Below are positions 26,838-36,927 of a stretch of DNA of 38,736 nucleotides, in pieces; the first letter of the stretch is position 1, and each line of letters begins with the position of its first letter. The stretch lies in assembly GCA_028701115.1 (NCBI GenBank), contig JAQVRJ010000003.1, positions 1 through 38,736 of the forward strand. The letters are read 5' to 3'. The notes under the pieces are model-generated. The model saw only the letters and a list, made by a program, of their open reading frames with translations. It had not been told where the DNA came from and did not search any database. Made by a program: the position numbers and the translations under genes. Origin of the DNA: Clostridia bacterium (GTDB taxonomy: Bacteria > Bacillota > Clostridia > TANB77 > SIG350).

Positions 26838-28508
26838 TTATCCACATTTTTTTACTTTAACTAAAGAACCACATTTTATTTCATATATATTATCAAATAA
26901 TTTATAATCATTCAATTTATGTGCAATTATTAAAACTGTTTTTCTTTGTTTCAATTGTTTTACAATATTAAAAAATATCTCTTGATTGTATTTATCCAAA
27001 GCACTAGTTGGTTCATCAAATAACAAAATAGGCGTATCTTTTAATATTGCTCTTGCAATTGCTAATCTTTGCTTTTGACCTCCTGATAAATTATTACCAT
27101 TTTCAACAATCAATGTATTGTATCCATTATTCATTTTTTTAATTTCTTCATCTAAATTAACTATTTTGCATACATCATATATTTCTTCATCTGTTGCTTC
27201 TGGTTTTACAATTCTAATATTTTTTATTATTGTATCATTTAGCAAAAATGGTTCTTGATTTACTATACAAACAGTATTCTTTATAGTTTCTTTATCTAAA
27301 GAATTTATATCTTTATTTCCAATATATATTTTTTTCTCTTCACATTCAATTATTTTTGTAATCAAATTAAATAATGTACTCTTTCCTACTCCTGAACTAC
27401 CAATAAACATATTTAATGTACCTGACTTTATATTCAAATTAATGTTATTTAATACTTTATTATTATCATCTTCATAGCAATAAGATAAACCTTTAATTTG
27501 AATAGAATAATCTAATACTTTATTTACATTACTATATTTTATTAAATTATCTTTAGAAATTATTTCTAATATTCTCATTGCTTTAAAATCGCCCTTAACA
27601 AAATAATCCTTCATCTTTGCAAATTGTTCCACTAAATCATACATAAATCCAATATAATTTATTATTGTTAATAACAATACTATTGTTAATGCTTGACTAG
27701 GTATTAAATACATAACTGAATATACAATAAGTATTGCTTCTATTACAAATTGCAAAAATGTTTTAATCCTACTATATTTAGCAAAGGATTTATCTTTCTT
27801 AATTTTTATTGCTGATACTTCATTAATATTTAACATTGAATTGGTTATTATTAATTCACTTATACCTAATCCATTAATATCTTTTATATATTTATAATTT
27901 TCATTCATCTTTGTATTTACAATCTCAGTTTGAGCCTTTAATATCTCAGTATATTGCATATCTTTCTTTATTTTTATATATTCAATTAAATACAGAATTA
28001 ATACTCCTATTGTAAAAATTATTCCGCATTGATAACTCAAAAAATATATAAACACTAAAAAACTTACATTTGTTATTGTATCTATAAATGTTCCTAATGC
28101 ATTACTTAGAAATGAAGATACCTCATCAACATCATCATTAAATCTCTCTAAATAATATCCACTTGTTTTATTCTTAACTATATTATACTTCGTATTATTC
28201 AAATAATACAATATATCTTTACGTATATCTGCTCCTACCTTATTTGTTAGCTTTGAAGAAATATATTCCCAGAAGAACCAAAAAATATGATGGATTAATA
28301 TAATTAATATAATTAATATTGAATAGACTAAAACATTATATGCCGATACCTCTGTAATACCTAATATTCTTTGACTTATAAAATATGGTAACAAAAGGCC
28401 TACAGCGCTTGCCATGATCATAACAAATATGAGAACTTTTTTTATAGATTTATATTTTTTAAAGTATTCTTTAAATTGATATAAAAACTTATATTTTTTA
28501 AAAAACAT
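26838..28508 (-). CDS. ABC transporter, fused permease-ATPase (exporter type)
   Basis: N-terminal six-TM-like region; GSSGVGKSTLFNL, NLSGGQKQRLAIARAIL, ILLFDEPTSALD, IIAHKLND. No peptidase C39 domain. Confidence 0.92.
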   Translation of the reverse strand: MFFKKYKFLYQFKEYFKKYKSIKKVLIFVMIMASAVGLLLPYFISQRILGITEVSAYNVLVYSILIILIILIHHIFWFFWEYISSKLTNKVGADIRKDILYYLNNTKYNIVKNKTSGYYLERFNDDVDEVSSFLSNALGTFIDTITNVSFLVFIYFLSYQCGIIFTIGVLILYLIEYIKIKKDMQYTEILKAQTEIVNTKMNENYKYIKDINGLGISELIITNSMLNINEVSAIKIKKDKSFAKYSRIKTFLQFVIEAILIVYSVMYLIPSQALTIVLLLTIINYIGFMYDLVEQFAKMKDYFVKGDFKAMRILEIISKDNLIKYSNVNKVLDYSIQIKGLSYCYEDDNNKVLNNINLNIKSGTLNMFIGSSGVGKSTLFNLITKIIECEEKKIYIGNKDINSLDKETIKNTVCIVNQEPFLLNDTIIKNIRIVKPEATDEEIYDVCKIVNLDEEIKKMNNGYNTLIVENGNNLSGGQKQRLAIARAILKDTPILLFDEPTSALDKYNQEIFFNIVKQLKQRKTVLIIAHKLNDYKLFDNIYEIKCGSLVKVKKCG

Positions 28509-28559
28509 AACTAATCATCTCCTATTTTTTTAACAAATAGTTCAGATTAGTTATGTTTT
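28502..28559 (-). promoter_or_regulatory. 15-bp inverted repeat enclosing the SD and start codon of the ABC transporter
   Basis: Arms aaaacataactaatc (28502-28516) and gattagttatgtttt (28545-28559). The 3' RNA arm contains the ATG (28508-28506); the loop holds ATAGGAG and an inner CTATTT/AAATAG stem. Confidence 0.7.
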
Positions 28560-28566
28560 AGCATAC

Positions 28567-28594
28567 AAAAAAATTCCTTGATTAAGGAATTTTT
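28567..28594 (-). terminator. Terminator between the 26-aa ORF and the ABC transporter
   Basis: Minus strand AAAAATTCCTT-AATC-AAGGAATTTTTTT: perfect 11-bp stem plus U-tract. Confidence 0.8.
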
Positions 28595-28626
28595 GCATAT
28601 AATTATATAATTTAAGAAATTAAAAA

Positions 28627-28707
28627 TTACGCACAAAAACTAAACCAAATAGAGCTATTTGCTTTTTCAATTGTATTTATTTCCTTTAGTTTAATTATTG
28701 AACACAT
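28627..28707 (-). CDS. Small peptide, 26 aa (leader peptide or exported peptide precursor)
   Basis: SD AAGGAGGGATT then ATG TGT TCA...TGT GCG TAA = MCSIIKLKEINTIEKANSSIWFSFCA; driven by the perfect consensus promoter at 28744-28772. Confidence 0.75.
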   Translation of the reverse strand: MCSIIKLKEINTIEKANSSIWFSFCA

Positions 28708-28743
28708 ATTTTAATCCCTCCTTCTTTCATATAATACATATAT

Positions 28744-28772
28744 ATTATACCACATACAAAAATTATTGTCAA
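28744..28772 (-). promoter_or_regulatory. Perfect consensus sigma-70/A promoter
   Basis: TTGACA - 17 nt - TATAAT on the minus strand. Confidence 0.85.
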
Positions 28773-28785
28773 AAAAATATTAGTA

Positions 28786-28814
28786 TAGACTTGTAGATAT
28801 CTTTTTGATATAAT
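28786..28814 (+). promoter_or_regulatory. Promoter of galE
   Basis: TAGACT - 17 nt - TATAAT, same form as the promoter at 14532-14560. Confidence 0.6.
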
Positions 28815-28830
28815 AAATTCAGGTGATAAA

Positions 28831-29832
28831 ATGCAAATATTAGTAACAGGAGGATGTGGATTCATTGGTAGTCACACATCAGTAGAACTTCTAAATAAAG
28901 GTTATGATATAGTTATAATAGACAATTTATCAAATTCAAAAAAAGAAGTTATTGAGTCTATTAAAACTATTACGAAAAAAGATTTTAAATTTTATGAAGG
29001 TGATGTTAAGGATACAGAATTACTAAAAAAAATATTTACTGAGAATAAAATTGATGCTGTCATACATTTTGCAGGATTTAAAGCTGTTGGTGAATCAGTT
29101 CAAAATCCATTAATGTATTATAGAAACAATATAGACTCAACACTTTCATTATTAGAAATAATGAAAGAAGTAAAATGTAAAAAAATTGTATTCTCATCAA
29201 GTGCAACCGTATATGGTAATCCTCAAAGCTTACCAATAAAAGAAACATTTCCTTTATCTGCTGCAAATCCTTATGGTAATTCAAAATTAATAATAGAAAA
29301 CATATTGAAAGATTTATATGTTTCAGATAATGAATGGAGTATTGCAATATTACGTTATTTTAACCCTATAGGTGCACATGAATCTGGGATTATTGGAGAA
29401 AATCCAAATGATATTCCAAACAACCTTTTACCATATATAGTTAAAATCGCTTCTGGAGAATTAAAAGAATTAAATATATTTGGAAATGATTATAACACCA
29501 AAGATGGTACAGGCGTAAGAGATTATATACATGTTGTTGACTTAAGTTTAGGTCATATTCAAGCTATTAAAAAAATTATAAATGAAACCGGTTGTGATGC
29601 ATATAACCTAGGTACTGGCCATGGATATAGTGTTTTAGATATCGTTAATACTTTTGAAAAAGTAAATAATGTTAAAATACCATACAAAATAGTAGACAGA
29701 AGACCTGGAGATATTGCTGCTTGCTATGCTGATCCTTCATATGCATTTGAAAAGCTTAATTGGAAAGCTACAAAAACAATTGAAGATATGTGTAAAGATT
29801 CATATAATTTTATAAAAAACAAAAATAAATGA
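28831..29832 (+). CDS. galE: UDP-glucose 4-epimerase
   Basis: MQILVTGGCGFIGSHTSVELL, YGNSKLIIE, LRYFNPIGAHESGIIGE, RPGDIAACYADP. Confidence 0.95.
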   Translation: MQILVTGGCGFIGSHTSVELLNKGYDIVIIDNLSNSKKEVIESIKTITKKDFKFYEGDVKDTELLKKIFTENKIDAVIHFAGFKAVGESVQNPLMYYRNNIDSTLSLLEIMKEVKCKKIVFSSSATVYGNPQSLPIKETFPLSAANPYGNSKLIIENILKDLYVSDNEWSIAILRYFNPIGAHESGIIGENPNDIPNNLLPYIVKIASGELKELNIFGNDYNTKDGTGVRDYIHVVDLSLGHIQAIKKIINETGCDAYNLGTGHGYSVLDIVNTFEKVNNVKIPYKIVDRRPGDIAACYADPSYAFEKLNWKATKTIEDMCKDSYNFIKNKNK

Positions 29833-29834
29833 TA

Positions 29835-29870
29835 AAAAAGATATTAATACATTAGTATTAATATCTTTTT
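29835..29870. terminator. Bidirectional terminator between galE and the DUF5131-like gene
   Basis: 16-bp perfect stem aaaaagatattaatac / gtattaatatcttttt, ATTA loop. Confidence 0.85.
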
Positions 29871-30616
29871 ATATATCCTTCTATATAGTAATCTATATCT
29901 GCTTTTTTAGCTTGTTTAATTAAATCTCTTGTTTGCAAATTCCATTGTTTACCATCTTTTATAAAATGTGTACCACATTGTCTAAATTCAAAGCTTACAT
30001 TTTTATTTATACATTGTTGCCTAATATTTAATACCCATTTATAATCTAATGGGCGTGCATTATAATCTGATTCTCCTCCTATTACAAACAACTCTACTCC
30101 ATCTATATATTGTTCAATAGATATATCCTCTAATAATGGTTGTGCTATAATGTATTTATGTTTAATAGGTAAATCTTTAAAAATACCTAATTTGTAATCT
30201 GCATTTTTTTGATTCTCAATTGTACAACATATAACTACATTATCATAGCCATCCTTCCAATCTTCTGGTATACAATCATAAAATCTATCTATTCTTTTCG
30301 TCAAAAATAAAAATAATAAATCACTTCTTTCTTTTATCATTTTCCAGCATTCTTTTCTCCACTCATCTGCTTCTTCTATAAAAAAATCTGATGAAAAACA
30401 TACATATACAAGTTCAGATTTCATTTTGTATTTTCCATTTTTGTATTTTTCTATTGGTTTTTCAAAATCTTTTGTTTTAACGATTTTACTAGTATCTACT
30501 TTTTTTTTCAAATCTCCTTTATATATATAACAATACTTGCAACCTTCACTACATCTTAAGCACCCACGCCATCTTAAGCACCCACGCCAGGGGCTCCACA
30601 TCGACATATCTATCAC
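29858..30616 (-). CDS. DUF5131 / phage Gp37-Gp68-like protein
   Basis: MWSPWRGC...CSEGCKYCYIYKGD, FLTKRIDRF, VVICCTIENQ, LFVIGGESDYNARP; contains a local 6-residue duplication (WRGCLRWRGCLRC). Confidence 0.82.
   Translation of the reverse strand: MIDMSMWSPWRGCLRWRGCLRCSEGCKYCYIYKGDLKKKVDTSKIVKTKDFEKPIEKYKNGKYKMKSELVYVCFSSDFFIEEADEWRKECWKMIKERSDLLFLFLTKRIDRFYDCIPEDWKDGYDNVVICCTIENQKNADYKLGIFKDLPIKHKYIIAQPLLEDISIEQYIDGVELFVIGGESDYNARPLDYKWVLNIRQQCINKNVSFEFRQCGTHFIKDGKQWNLQTRDLIKQAKKADIDYYIEGYIKRY
30553..30588. repeat. Tandem direct repeat, 2 x 18 bp, inside the DUF5131-like CDS
   Basis: ATCTTAAGCACCCACGCC twice in tandem. Confidence 0.95.
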
Positions 30617-30621
30617 ACCCT

Positions 30622-31137
30622 CTAAAAATTTTTTCTTTCATCAAATATAATAATCCTATTAATTATTGGGCTAAATATAAAATAAAATATATATCCAATT
30701 GTCCCACCTATTACATTTGTTACTATATCTGTTATATCTGATGTTCTAGTTCCATGTATTAATGGCTGTATTAATTCTATGCATGCACTAAATATAAAAG
30801 TATACAATATACACCATAATATATTTTTCTTTGTAATTATCCCCATAAAAAATCCAAATGGAATAGTCATTATTACATTTAAAACTATTTGTCTAACAGC
30901 ATCTCCCTTACCATTAAAATAATCTCCAAACAATTCCATGTTCATTATTTGATATGTATGATTAAAAATATCTGGTATTGATGTTATTATTGGCATTAAT
31001 GTAAAATACAATACAAATGATACATATATATACATTAAAGTATTTATAATGAAATTTACTGGTCCTTTTTTTATCCATTTACGCAAAAATACTAAAAAAT
31101 ATATAATTATCAAAACTATTACATCAACTATTATCAT
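30622..31137 (-). CDS. VanZ-like family membrane protein
   Basis: LYFTLMPI, NVIMTIPFGFFMGII, FSACIELIQPLIHGTRTSDITDIVTNVIGGTIGY. Confidence 0.88.
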   Translation of the reverse strand: MIIVDVIVLIIIYFLVFLRKWIKKGPVNFIINTLMYIYVSFVLYFTLMPIITSIPDIFNHTYQIMNMELFGDYFNGKGDAVRQIVLNVIMTIPFGFFMGIITKKNILWCILYTFIFSACIELIQPLIHGTRTSDITDIVTNVIGGTIGYIFYFIFSPIINRIIIFDERKNF

Positions 31138-31223
31138 TATTATTTCTCCTTCACATAAATATTAGCATAAATAATACAAAAAAACTTAAATTTAGCAAAC
31201 ATTTTTAAAAATGTTATTACAAA

Positions 31224-31252
31224 AAAATAAGATTACTTAGTAATCTTATTTT
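31224..31252 (-). terminator. Terminator downstream of the CarD-like gene
   Basis: 13-bp perfect stem AAAATAAGATTAC/GTAATCTTATTTT, 3-nt loop, U-tract on minus. Confidence 0.85.
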
Positions 31253-31261
31253 ATATATTAT

Positions 31262-31771
31262 TTATAATAATTCTTCCATCTTTTTATCATATGCTTTTTG
31301 CATTTTTTCATCAATCATACCCTCAATTGATTCTTTATCCATATTATTAGTTAAGACTAATTCACTAACTAATATTTGCTTGGCATTTGTAAGCATTTTC
31401 TTCTCACCAGTAGATAAACCTTTTTCTTTTTGTTTAAAAGTCAACGAACGAACAACATCTGATATTTCCAAAATATCTCCTGTCTTCATTTTGTCCATAT
31501 TATCTCTATATCTTTTACTCCAGTTAATTACTGCATCTTCTATATAAGTGTCAAAAGTCTTAAAAACCTTACTAACAATATTATTGCTAACTAAGTTTCT
31601 TACACCTACATTTTCAGCGTTCTCAGTAGGAACCATTACTTTTACATCACCAACTGGCATTTTTATTACATAATATTTTCGTTTTTCACCTAAAATTTTT
31701 TGTTCCTCTATTGATTCAATTGTACCTGCACCATGTAAAGGATAAAAAATATTATCGCCTATTTTAAACAT
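31262..31771 (-). CDS. CarD-like transcriptional regulator (CarD_CdnL_TRCF domain)
   Basis: MFKIGDNIFYPLHGAGTIESIEEQKILGEKRKYYVIKMPVGDVKVMVPTENAENVGVR. Confidence 0.9.
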   Translation of the reverse strand: MFKIGDNIFYPLHGAGTIESIEEQKILGEKRKYYVIKMPVGDVKVMVPTENAENVGVRNLVSNNIVSKVFKTFDTYIEDAVINWSKRYRDNMDKMKTGDILEISDVVRSLTFKQKEKGLSTGEKKMLTNAKQILVSELVLTNNMDKESIEGMIDEKMQKAYDKKMEELL

Positions 31772-32290
31772 CTTATCGCCTCCGCATATCTATATTGTAA
31801 TGAAATATGTTTCATTTTTAAATTTTTGTTTACTACTTCATACATTATATCATAATAAATTCATAAATTCAAAGCTTTTATAAAATTTATTTATTACTTT
31901 ATTTTTAAATACTTTATTTCTTCTTTATTATGCATTTAATTATATCACAATTTTATAAATTTTTCAAACATTTTTCTATTTTCATTAATAATAATTGTTA
32001 AAAAGCTTATTTATGTAATTAAAGCTTAAAATACATACACCATAATATCATAAATATATTCTTTTAATTTTAAAAACTTGCCTATTTCCTTTCTTTTCAA
32101 GTATTTTTACATTATTTATAGCTATTAAAATTTTTATCAAATTTATTTTTATTTATATTTTAATTTAACAATATTTAAATATTTTTAATAAATTTTACTT
32201 ATCAAAAATAATTTATTGAAATCTTATTTTCATTCATATAAAAAAAATAAAACATTATTACATATATAATAACATTTTATTTATTATTCT

Positions 32291-32470
32291 TTATTCTAAT
32301 TTCTTTTTTATCATCTTATATGCTTTTTCTCTTTCTACCATAACAACATGTCCACATCCTAAACACTTTAATTTAAAGTCTATACCAACACGAATTATCT
32401 CCCATTGCTTACTTCCACAAGGATGTTCTTTTTTTGTTATTACTTTATCTCCCAAAACATATTCATTCAT
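32291..32470 (-). CDS. DUF951 family small protein
   Basis: MNEYVLGDKVITKKEHPCGSKQWEIIRVGIDFKLKCLGCGHVVMVEREK. Confidence 0.88.
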   Translation of the reverse strand: MNEYVLGDKVITKKEHPCGSKQWEIIRVGIDFKLKCLGCGHVVMVEREKAYKMIKKKLE

Positions 32471-32471
32471 A

Positions 32472-33764
32472 TTATGCCTCTTTTTTATTTTCAATTTTTT
32501 TCAAATCATTATCTTTTAAAATATTACTATTTTTAATTAAAGTAGGCTTTTCTTTATCTCTTATGCATTTCTCTGTTATAACACACTTGTCAACGCCTTC
32601 AATTGAAGGTAATTCAAACATTATATCATTCATTACTTCTTCAAATATAGCTCTTAACCCACGCGCACCAATCTCACGTTCAATAGCTTTATCTACCATT
32701 AATTCAATTGCTTTATCTTCATATTCTAATTCAATATTATCCAACTCCAATAATTTTTTATATTGCTTTATTAAAGAATTTTTTGGTTTTGTTAATATTT
32801 GTATTAAAGCATTTTTATCTAATTGGTTTAAAGTTGTAATTACTGGTAATCTGCCAATTAATTCTGGAATTAAACCAAATTTTAATAAATCTTGTGGTTG
32901 TAAATCTTTGAAACATTCATTTAATGTTAAATCTTTTTTAGATTTAATTTTAGATTCAAACCCTATTGCATTTGTACCTAATCGAGCATTTATTATTTTA
33001 TCTAAACCATCAAAAGCCCCACCGCATATAAATAATATATTAGTTGTATCTATTTGTATAAATTCTTGTTGTGGATGTTTTCTTCCTCCTTGTGGTGGTA
33101 CATTAGCAACAGTACCTTCAATAATTTTTAATAAAGCTTGCTGTACACCTTCACCACTAACATCTCTTGTTATTGATGGATTTTCAGACTTTCTAGATAT
33201 TTTATCTATTTCATCAATATATATAATTCCACGTTCTGCTTTTTTTACATCATAATTTGCAGCTTGTATTAATTTTAATAAAATATTTTCAACATCTTCG
33301 CCAACATATCCAGCTTCTGTTAATGTTGTTGCATCAGCTATTGCAAATGGAACATTTAAATATCTTGCTAATGTTTGAGCTAATAATGTTTTACCACAAC
33401 CTGTTGGTCCTAATAACAAAATATTACTCTTTTGTATTTCAACATCATTTATTTTGCTATTATGCTTTACTCTTTTATAATGATTATATACTGCAACAGA
33501 TAAAACTTTTTTAGCATTGTCTTGTCCTATTACATATTGATCTAATATTCTTTTTATTTCTTTTGGTGTTGGCACGTCTTTTGATTGATGTAATACTTCA
33601 TCAACTTCAATTTCATCTATATCACCATTTAGTATTTCACTGCATAGAGATATACAATCATTACAAATGCATACACCTGGGCCTGCAACTATTTTATATA
33701 CTTCATCTTGAGTCTTACCACAAAAAGAACATCTAAGTTCTTTTTCTTCAGTCTTTTTTGACAT
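32472..33764 (-). CDS. clpX: ATP-dependent Clp protease ATP-binding subunit ClpX
   Basis: [29 protein letters not shown] zinc domain, [40 protein letters not shown]. Confidence 0.98.
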   Translation of the reverse strand: MSKKTEEKELRCSFCGKTQDEVYKIVAGPGVCICNDCISLCSEILNGDIDEIEVDEVLHQSKDVPTPKEIKRILDQYVIGQDNAKKVLSVAVYNHYKRVKHNSKINDVEIQKSNILLLGPTGCGKTLLAQTLARYLNVPFAIADATTLTEAGYVGEDVENILLKLIQAANYDVKKAERGIIYIDEIDKISRKSENPSITRDVSGEGVQQALLKIIEGTVANVPPQGGRKHPQQEFIQIDTTNILFICGGAFDGLDKIINARLGTNAIGFESKIKSKKDLTLNECFKDLQPQDLLKFGLIPELIGRLPVITTLNQLDKNALIQILTKPKNSLIKQYKKLLELDNIELEYEDKAIELMVDKAIEREIGARGLRAIFEEVMNDIMFELPSIEGVDKCVITEKCIRDKEKPTLIKNSNILKDNDLKKIENKKEA

Positions 33765-33788
33765 TATATAGCATCCCCCTTTGAAATA

Positions 33789-34397
33789 TTATTTTTTCTT
33801 TATAATTATTTCATCAATTAATCCATATTCTTTTGCTTCTTCAACAGTTAACCAATTATTTCTTTCAGTATCTATTTGTATTTGTTCTATTGTTTTTCCT
33901 GTTAATTTACTTAATATGCCATTTAATTTTTCTCTTGTCTTTACCATTTGTTCTGCTTCAATCTTAATATCTGTAGCTTGACCAGAAATACCTTGTCCCA
34001 TTATTAATGGTTGATGTATTAAAATTTCTGAATTTGGTAATGCATATCTCTTTCCCTTTGTACCTGCGGCCAATATAACAGCACCAAAACTTGCTGCCAA
34101 ACCAATAACTGTAGTTGCAACAGGACATTTTATATACTGCATTGTATCATAAATAGCCAATCCAGCTGTTACTGAACCACCTGGACTATTAATATATAAC
34201 ATAATATCTTTATCTGGATCTTCAGCTTCTAGAAATAACATTTGAGCTATTACTAAACTTGCTGATGCATCATCGACTTGTGTATCTAAAAATATTATTC
34301 TTTCTTTTAATAATCTTGAATAAATATCATAAGATCTTTCGCCTCTACCTGTTTGTTCAATAACTATTGGAACATTATATGTATCTTTTATATTCAT
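33789..34397 (-). CDS. clpP: ATP-dependent Clp protease proteolytic subunit
   Basis: [63 protein letters not shown] (atypical GLAASFGA around the nucleophile Ser), [16 protein letters not shown]. Confidence 0.97.
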   Translation of the reverse strand: MNIKDTYNVPIVIEQTGRGERSYDIYSRLLKERIIFLDTQVDDASASLVIAQMLFLEAEDPDKDIMLYINSPGGSVTAGLAIYDTMQYIKCPVATTVIGLAASFGAVILAAGTKGKRYALPNSEILIHQPLIMGQGISGQATDIKIEAEQMVKTREKLNGILSKLTGKTIEQIQIDTERNNWLTVEEAKEYGLIDEIIIKKK

Positions 34398-34420
34398 AGA
34401 AAAATTCCCTCCTTTTAAAA

Positions 34421-35710
34421 TTATTTTTTAAACTTTACATTATCTATAATTAATTTAAGAACTTTTTCATATTTTATATTGTCTTTAAAATATTGTTTAT
34501 AACTATCTGATATACCTTTTTTGTATTCTGCTAAATCTTTATTATATTTTTTAGCCATATCTGCTATTTTATTTTCAACATCTTCATCAGTTACTTCAAT
34601 ATTTTCTTTTGCAATTATTGCTTCTAATACTAATCTTGATTTAATGTCTTTTAAAGCTTGATCTTCTAATTGAATTTTAAAGTCATCCATTTTTAATCCT
34701 GAATATTGTAAATATTGTTGTAATGTTAACCCTTGGTATTGCATATTTTGTTCAATATCTTTTACTTTATGTTCAACTTCTAAATCTATCATCGAATGTG
34801 GTATTTCCATTTTCGAATTATTTACAATTACTTCAATTGCTTTACTTTCTTTTTCACTTTTTGCTCTTTCTTCATTTGATTCTTGCATTTTATTTTTTAT
34901 ATCTGTTTTTAATGCTTCTAATGTATCAAATTCACTAACATCTTTTGCAAAGTCATCATCAATCTTAGGTAATTCTTTAATCTTTATTTCATGTAATTTT
35001 ACTTTAAATACAGCTGGTTTACCTTTTAATTCTTCTACTTGATATTGTTCTGGGAATGTTACGTTAATATCTTTTTCTTCTTCAACTTTCATTCCAATTA
35101 ATTGATCTTCAAATCCTGGTATAAAGCTACCACTACCAATTTCTAATTCATGCTTTTCAGCTTTTCCACCTTCAAATGGCACACCCTCTACGAATCCTTC
35201 AAAATCTATAATAGCTATATTACCTTTTTCTAATTGTTGATCATTATTTGTTATAATTCTTGCATTTTGATTAACCATTTCATCTAATCTAGCTTTAATA
35301 TCATCTTCAGAAACATTATATTCTACCTTTTCAATTTCTATACATCTATAATCACCTAATTCTACTTTAGGCTCTAAATCTACTATTGCAGTAAAAACTA
35401 AATCTTCCTTTGTTGACATTGTAACTACATCTATTTCTGGTTTACTTACAACTTTTAAATTATTTTCTTCTATAGCCTTAGGATATTCCTCATTAGCAAC
35501 TTTTTCAAAAGCATCATTATAAAATGTACTTTCACCATAATTTCTCATTACTATTTCCTTTGGTACTTTACCTTTTCTAAAACCTGGTACTTGAAAATAT
35601 TTAGCATTTTCTTTATATACTTGATCTATTGCTTCAACAAATTTTTCTTTTTCTATACTAAACTCCAATTTTGCCTTATTACCCTCTATCATTTCTACCT
35701 TTACACTCAT
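34421..35710 (-). CDS. tig: Trigger factor
   Basis: [56 protein letters not shown]. Confidence 0.97.
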   Translation of the reverse strand: MSVKVEMIEGNKAKLEFSIEKEKFVEAIDQVYKENAKYFQVPGFRKGKVPKEIVMRNYGESTFYNDAFEKVANEEYPKAIEENNLKVVSKPEIDVVTMSTKEDLVFTAIVDLEPKVELGDYRCIEIEKVEYNVSEDDIKARLDEMVNQNARIITNNDQQLEKGNIAIIDFEGFVEGVPFEGGKAEKHELEIGSGSFIPGFEDQLIGMKVEEEKDINVTFPEQYQVEELKGKPAVFKVKLHEIKIKELPKIDDDFAKDVSEFDTLEALKTDIKNKMQESNEERAKSEKESKAIEVIVNNSKMEIPHSMIDLEVEHKVKDIEQNMQYQGLTLQQYLQYSGLKMDDFKIQLEDQALKDIKSRLVLEAIIAKENIEVTDEDVENKIADMAKKYNKDLAEYKKGISDSYKQYFKDNIKYEKVLKLIIDNVKFKK

Positions 35711-35831
35711 ATTTCACATTCCTTTCATTTATTATTGTATCGATTAATTATATCATAAAACTCATTTTTTTCAAGTCTTTACTATATATTTATGTATAAT
35801 ATATTTTATATATAAATTTAAACATATTAAA

Positions 35832-35854
35832 AAAACTACCTATATGGTAGCTTT
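35832..35854 (-). terminator. Terminator downstream of rpmA
   Basis: Minus strand AAAGCTACCATATAGGTAGTTTTTTT hairpin plus U-tract. Confidence 0.65.
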
Positions 35855-35860
35855 TAATAA

Positions 35861-36376
35861 CTATTCAGCTTTTTCAGCTTTTGCAACTTTTTTAGTTGTA
35901 GTTGTCTTTTTAGCAGTTGTTTTCTTTTCAGCTGTTTCTTTTTTAGCTGTAGTCGTCTTTTTTGTAGTTGTAGTTGTTTTCTTAGTTGTAGTTGCTTTTT
36001 TTGCAGGTTGTTTCTTTTCAACCTTTGTTTCTACTACTTCTTTTTCAACTTTTTCTTCTTTTTTAGGTGTAGCTTTCTTAGTTGTAGTTACTTTTTTATC
36101 TTTTACTTTAGCTTCTACTTTTTCTCCTAATATTATGCTAACTTTCTTTTTATCTTTACCTAATCTAGAGTACTTAACATATCCACTTACTAATGCATAT
36201 AAAGTATCATCTGATCCTTTACCAACATTTGTACCTGGGTGTATTTTTGTTCCTCTTTGTCTAACTAATATATTTCCAGCTAATGCATATTCGCCATCAG
36301 CTCTTTTAGCACCTAAACGTTTTGATTGACTATCTCTACCGTTACGAGTACTTCCCATACCTTTTTTATGAGCCAC
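35861..36376 (-). CDS. rpmA: 50S ribosomal protein L27 with Lys/Thr/Ala-rich C-terminal extension
   Basis: [62 protein letters not shown]; then ~80 aa of TTKK/PAKK-like low-complexity sequence. Confidence 0.95.
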   Translation of the reverse strand: MAHKKGMGSTRNGRDSQSKRLGAKRADGEYALAGNILVRQRGTKIHPGTNVGKGSDDTLYALVSGYVKYSRLGKDKKKVSIILGEKVEAKVKDKKVTTTKKATPKKEEKVEKEVVETKVEKKQPAKKATTTKKTTTTTKKTTTAKKETAEKKTTAKKTTTTKKVAKAEKAE

Positions 36377-36419
36377 TTTATTTCACTCCCCTCAATATTT
36401 CCTATTTTCCATTTACTAA

Positions 36420-36731
36420 TTACATTACAATTTTATCTATTTTTACTTTTGTAAATGGTTGTCTATGACCTTGTATTCTCTTATAATTCTTTTTAGCTTT
36501 ATACTTAAATACAAGCACTTTTTTATGTTTTCCTTGTAACATTACAGTTCCTTCAACTGTTACATCTTTAACTGTTGGGTTACCAACTTTAACATCTTTT
36601 CCATCAGACACTAATAGGACTTTATCAAAAGTGATTTTCTTTCCAGCTTCTGCGTCTAATTTTTCAAATAAAACAATCATGCCTTCTGTTACCTTATATT
36701 GTCTGCCACATGCTTCAATTATAGCGTACAT
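36420..36731 (-). CDS. rplU: 50S ribosomal protein L21
   Basis: [63 protein letters not shown]. Confidence 0.97.
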   Translation of the reverse strand: MYAIIEACGRQYKVTEGMIVLFEKLDAEAGKKITFDKVLLVSDGKDVKVGNPTVKDVTVEGTVMLQGKHKKVLVFKYKAKKNYKRIQGHRQPFTKVKIDKIVM

Positions 36732-36819
36732 CTCATTCCCTCCTCTACATAAAACTCGCTAATCTTTTAATCAGGTAGTCTTTTAAACATTTAAGACCTT
36801 AATTATGCGGATTACATAC
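36732..36819 (-). promoter_or_regulatory. 5' leader of rplU-rpmA (candidate r-protein leader); promoter TTGACA-18-TACAAT at 36826-36855
   Basis: ~88-nt leader with complementary segments (GGTCTT...AAGACTACC) before the SD GAGGAGGGAATGAG; L21 leaders are known in Firmicutes but the consensus was not verified here. Confidence 0.4.
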
Positions 36820-36927
36820 TTTGTTATTGTAACACGAATAATATAGATTTGTCAACATATTAAGCCAATTTTCTTCTTTATTAACTAATACTATAATAAA
36901 ATACTTATATGCTAAATAAAATAAATT

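Noticed and set aside
31772-32290. ~500-bp extremely AT-rich gap between carD and DUF951 as a hidden gene or ncRNA
   Set aside because: No ORF with SD and no recognisable RNA motif by eye; only homopolymeric A/T tracts and promoter/terminator-like sequence.
32434-33255. 273-aa plus-strand ORF
   Set aside because: Entirely antisense to DUF951/clpX; sequence bias explained by the complementary strand of a real gene.
35844-36329. 161-aa plus-strand ORF rich in V/F/A
   Set aside because: Antisense of the L27 Lys/Thr repeats (AAA/ACT complement gives F/V), not a real membrane protein.
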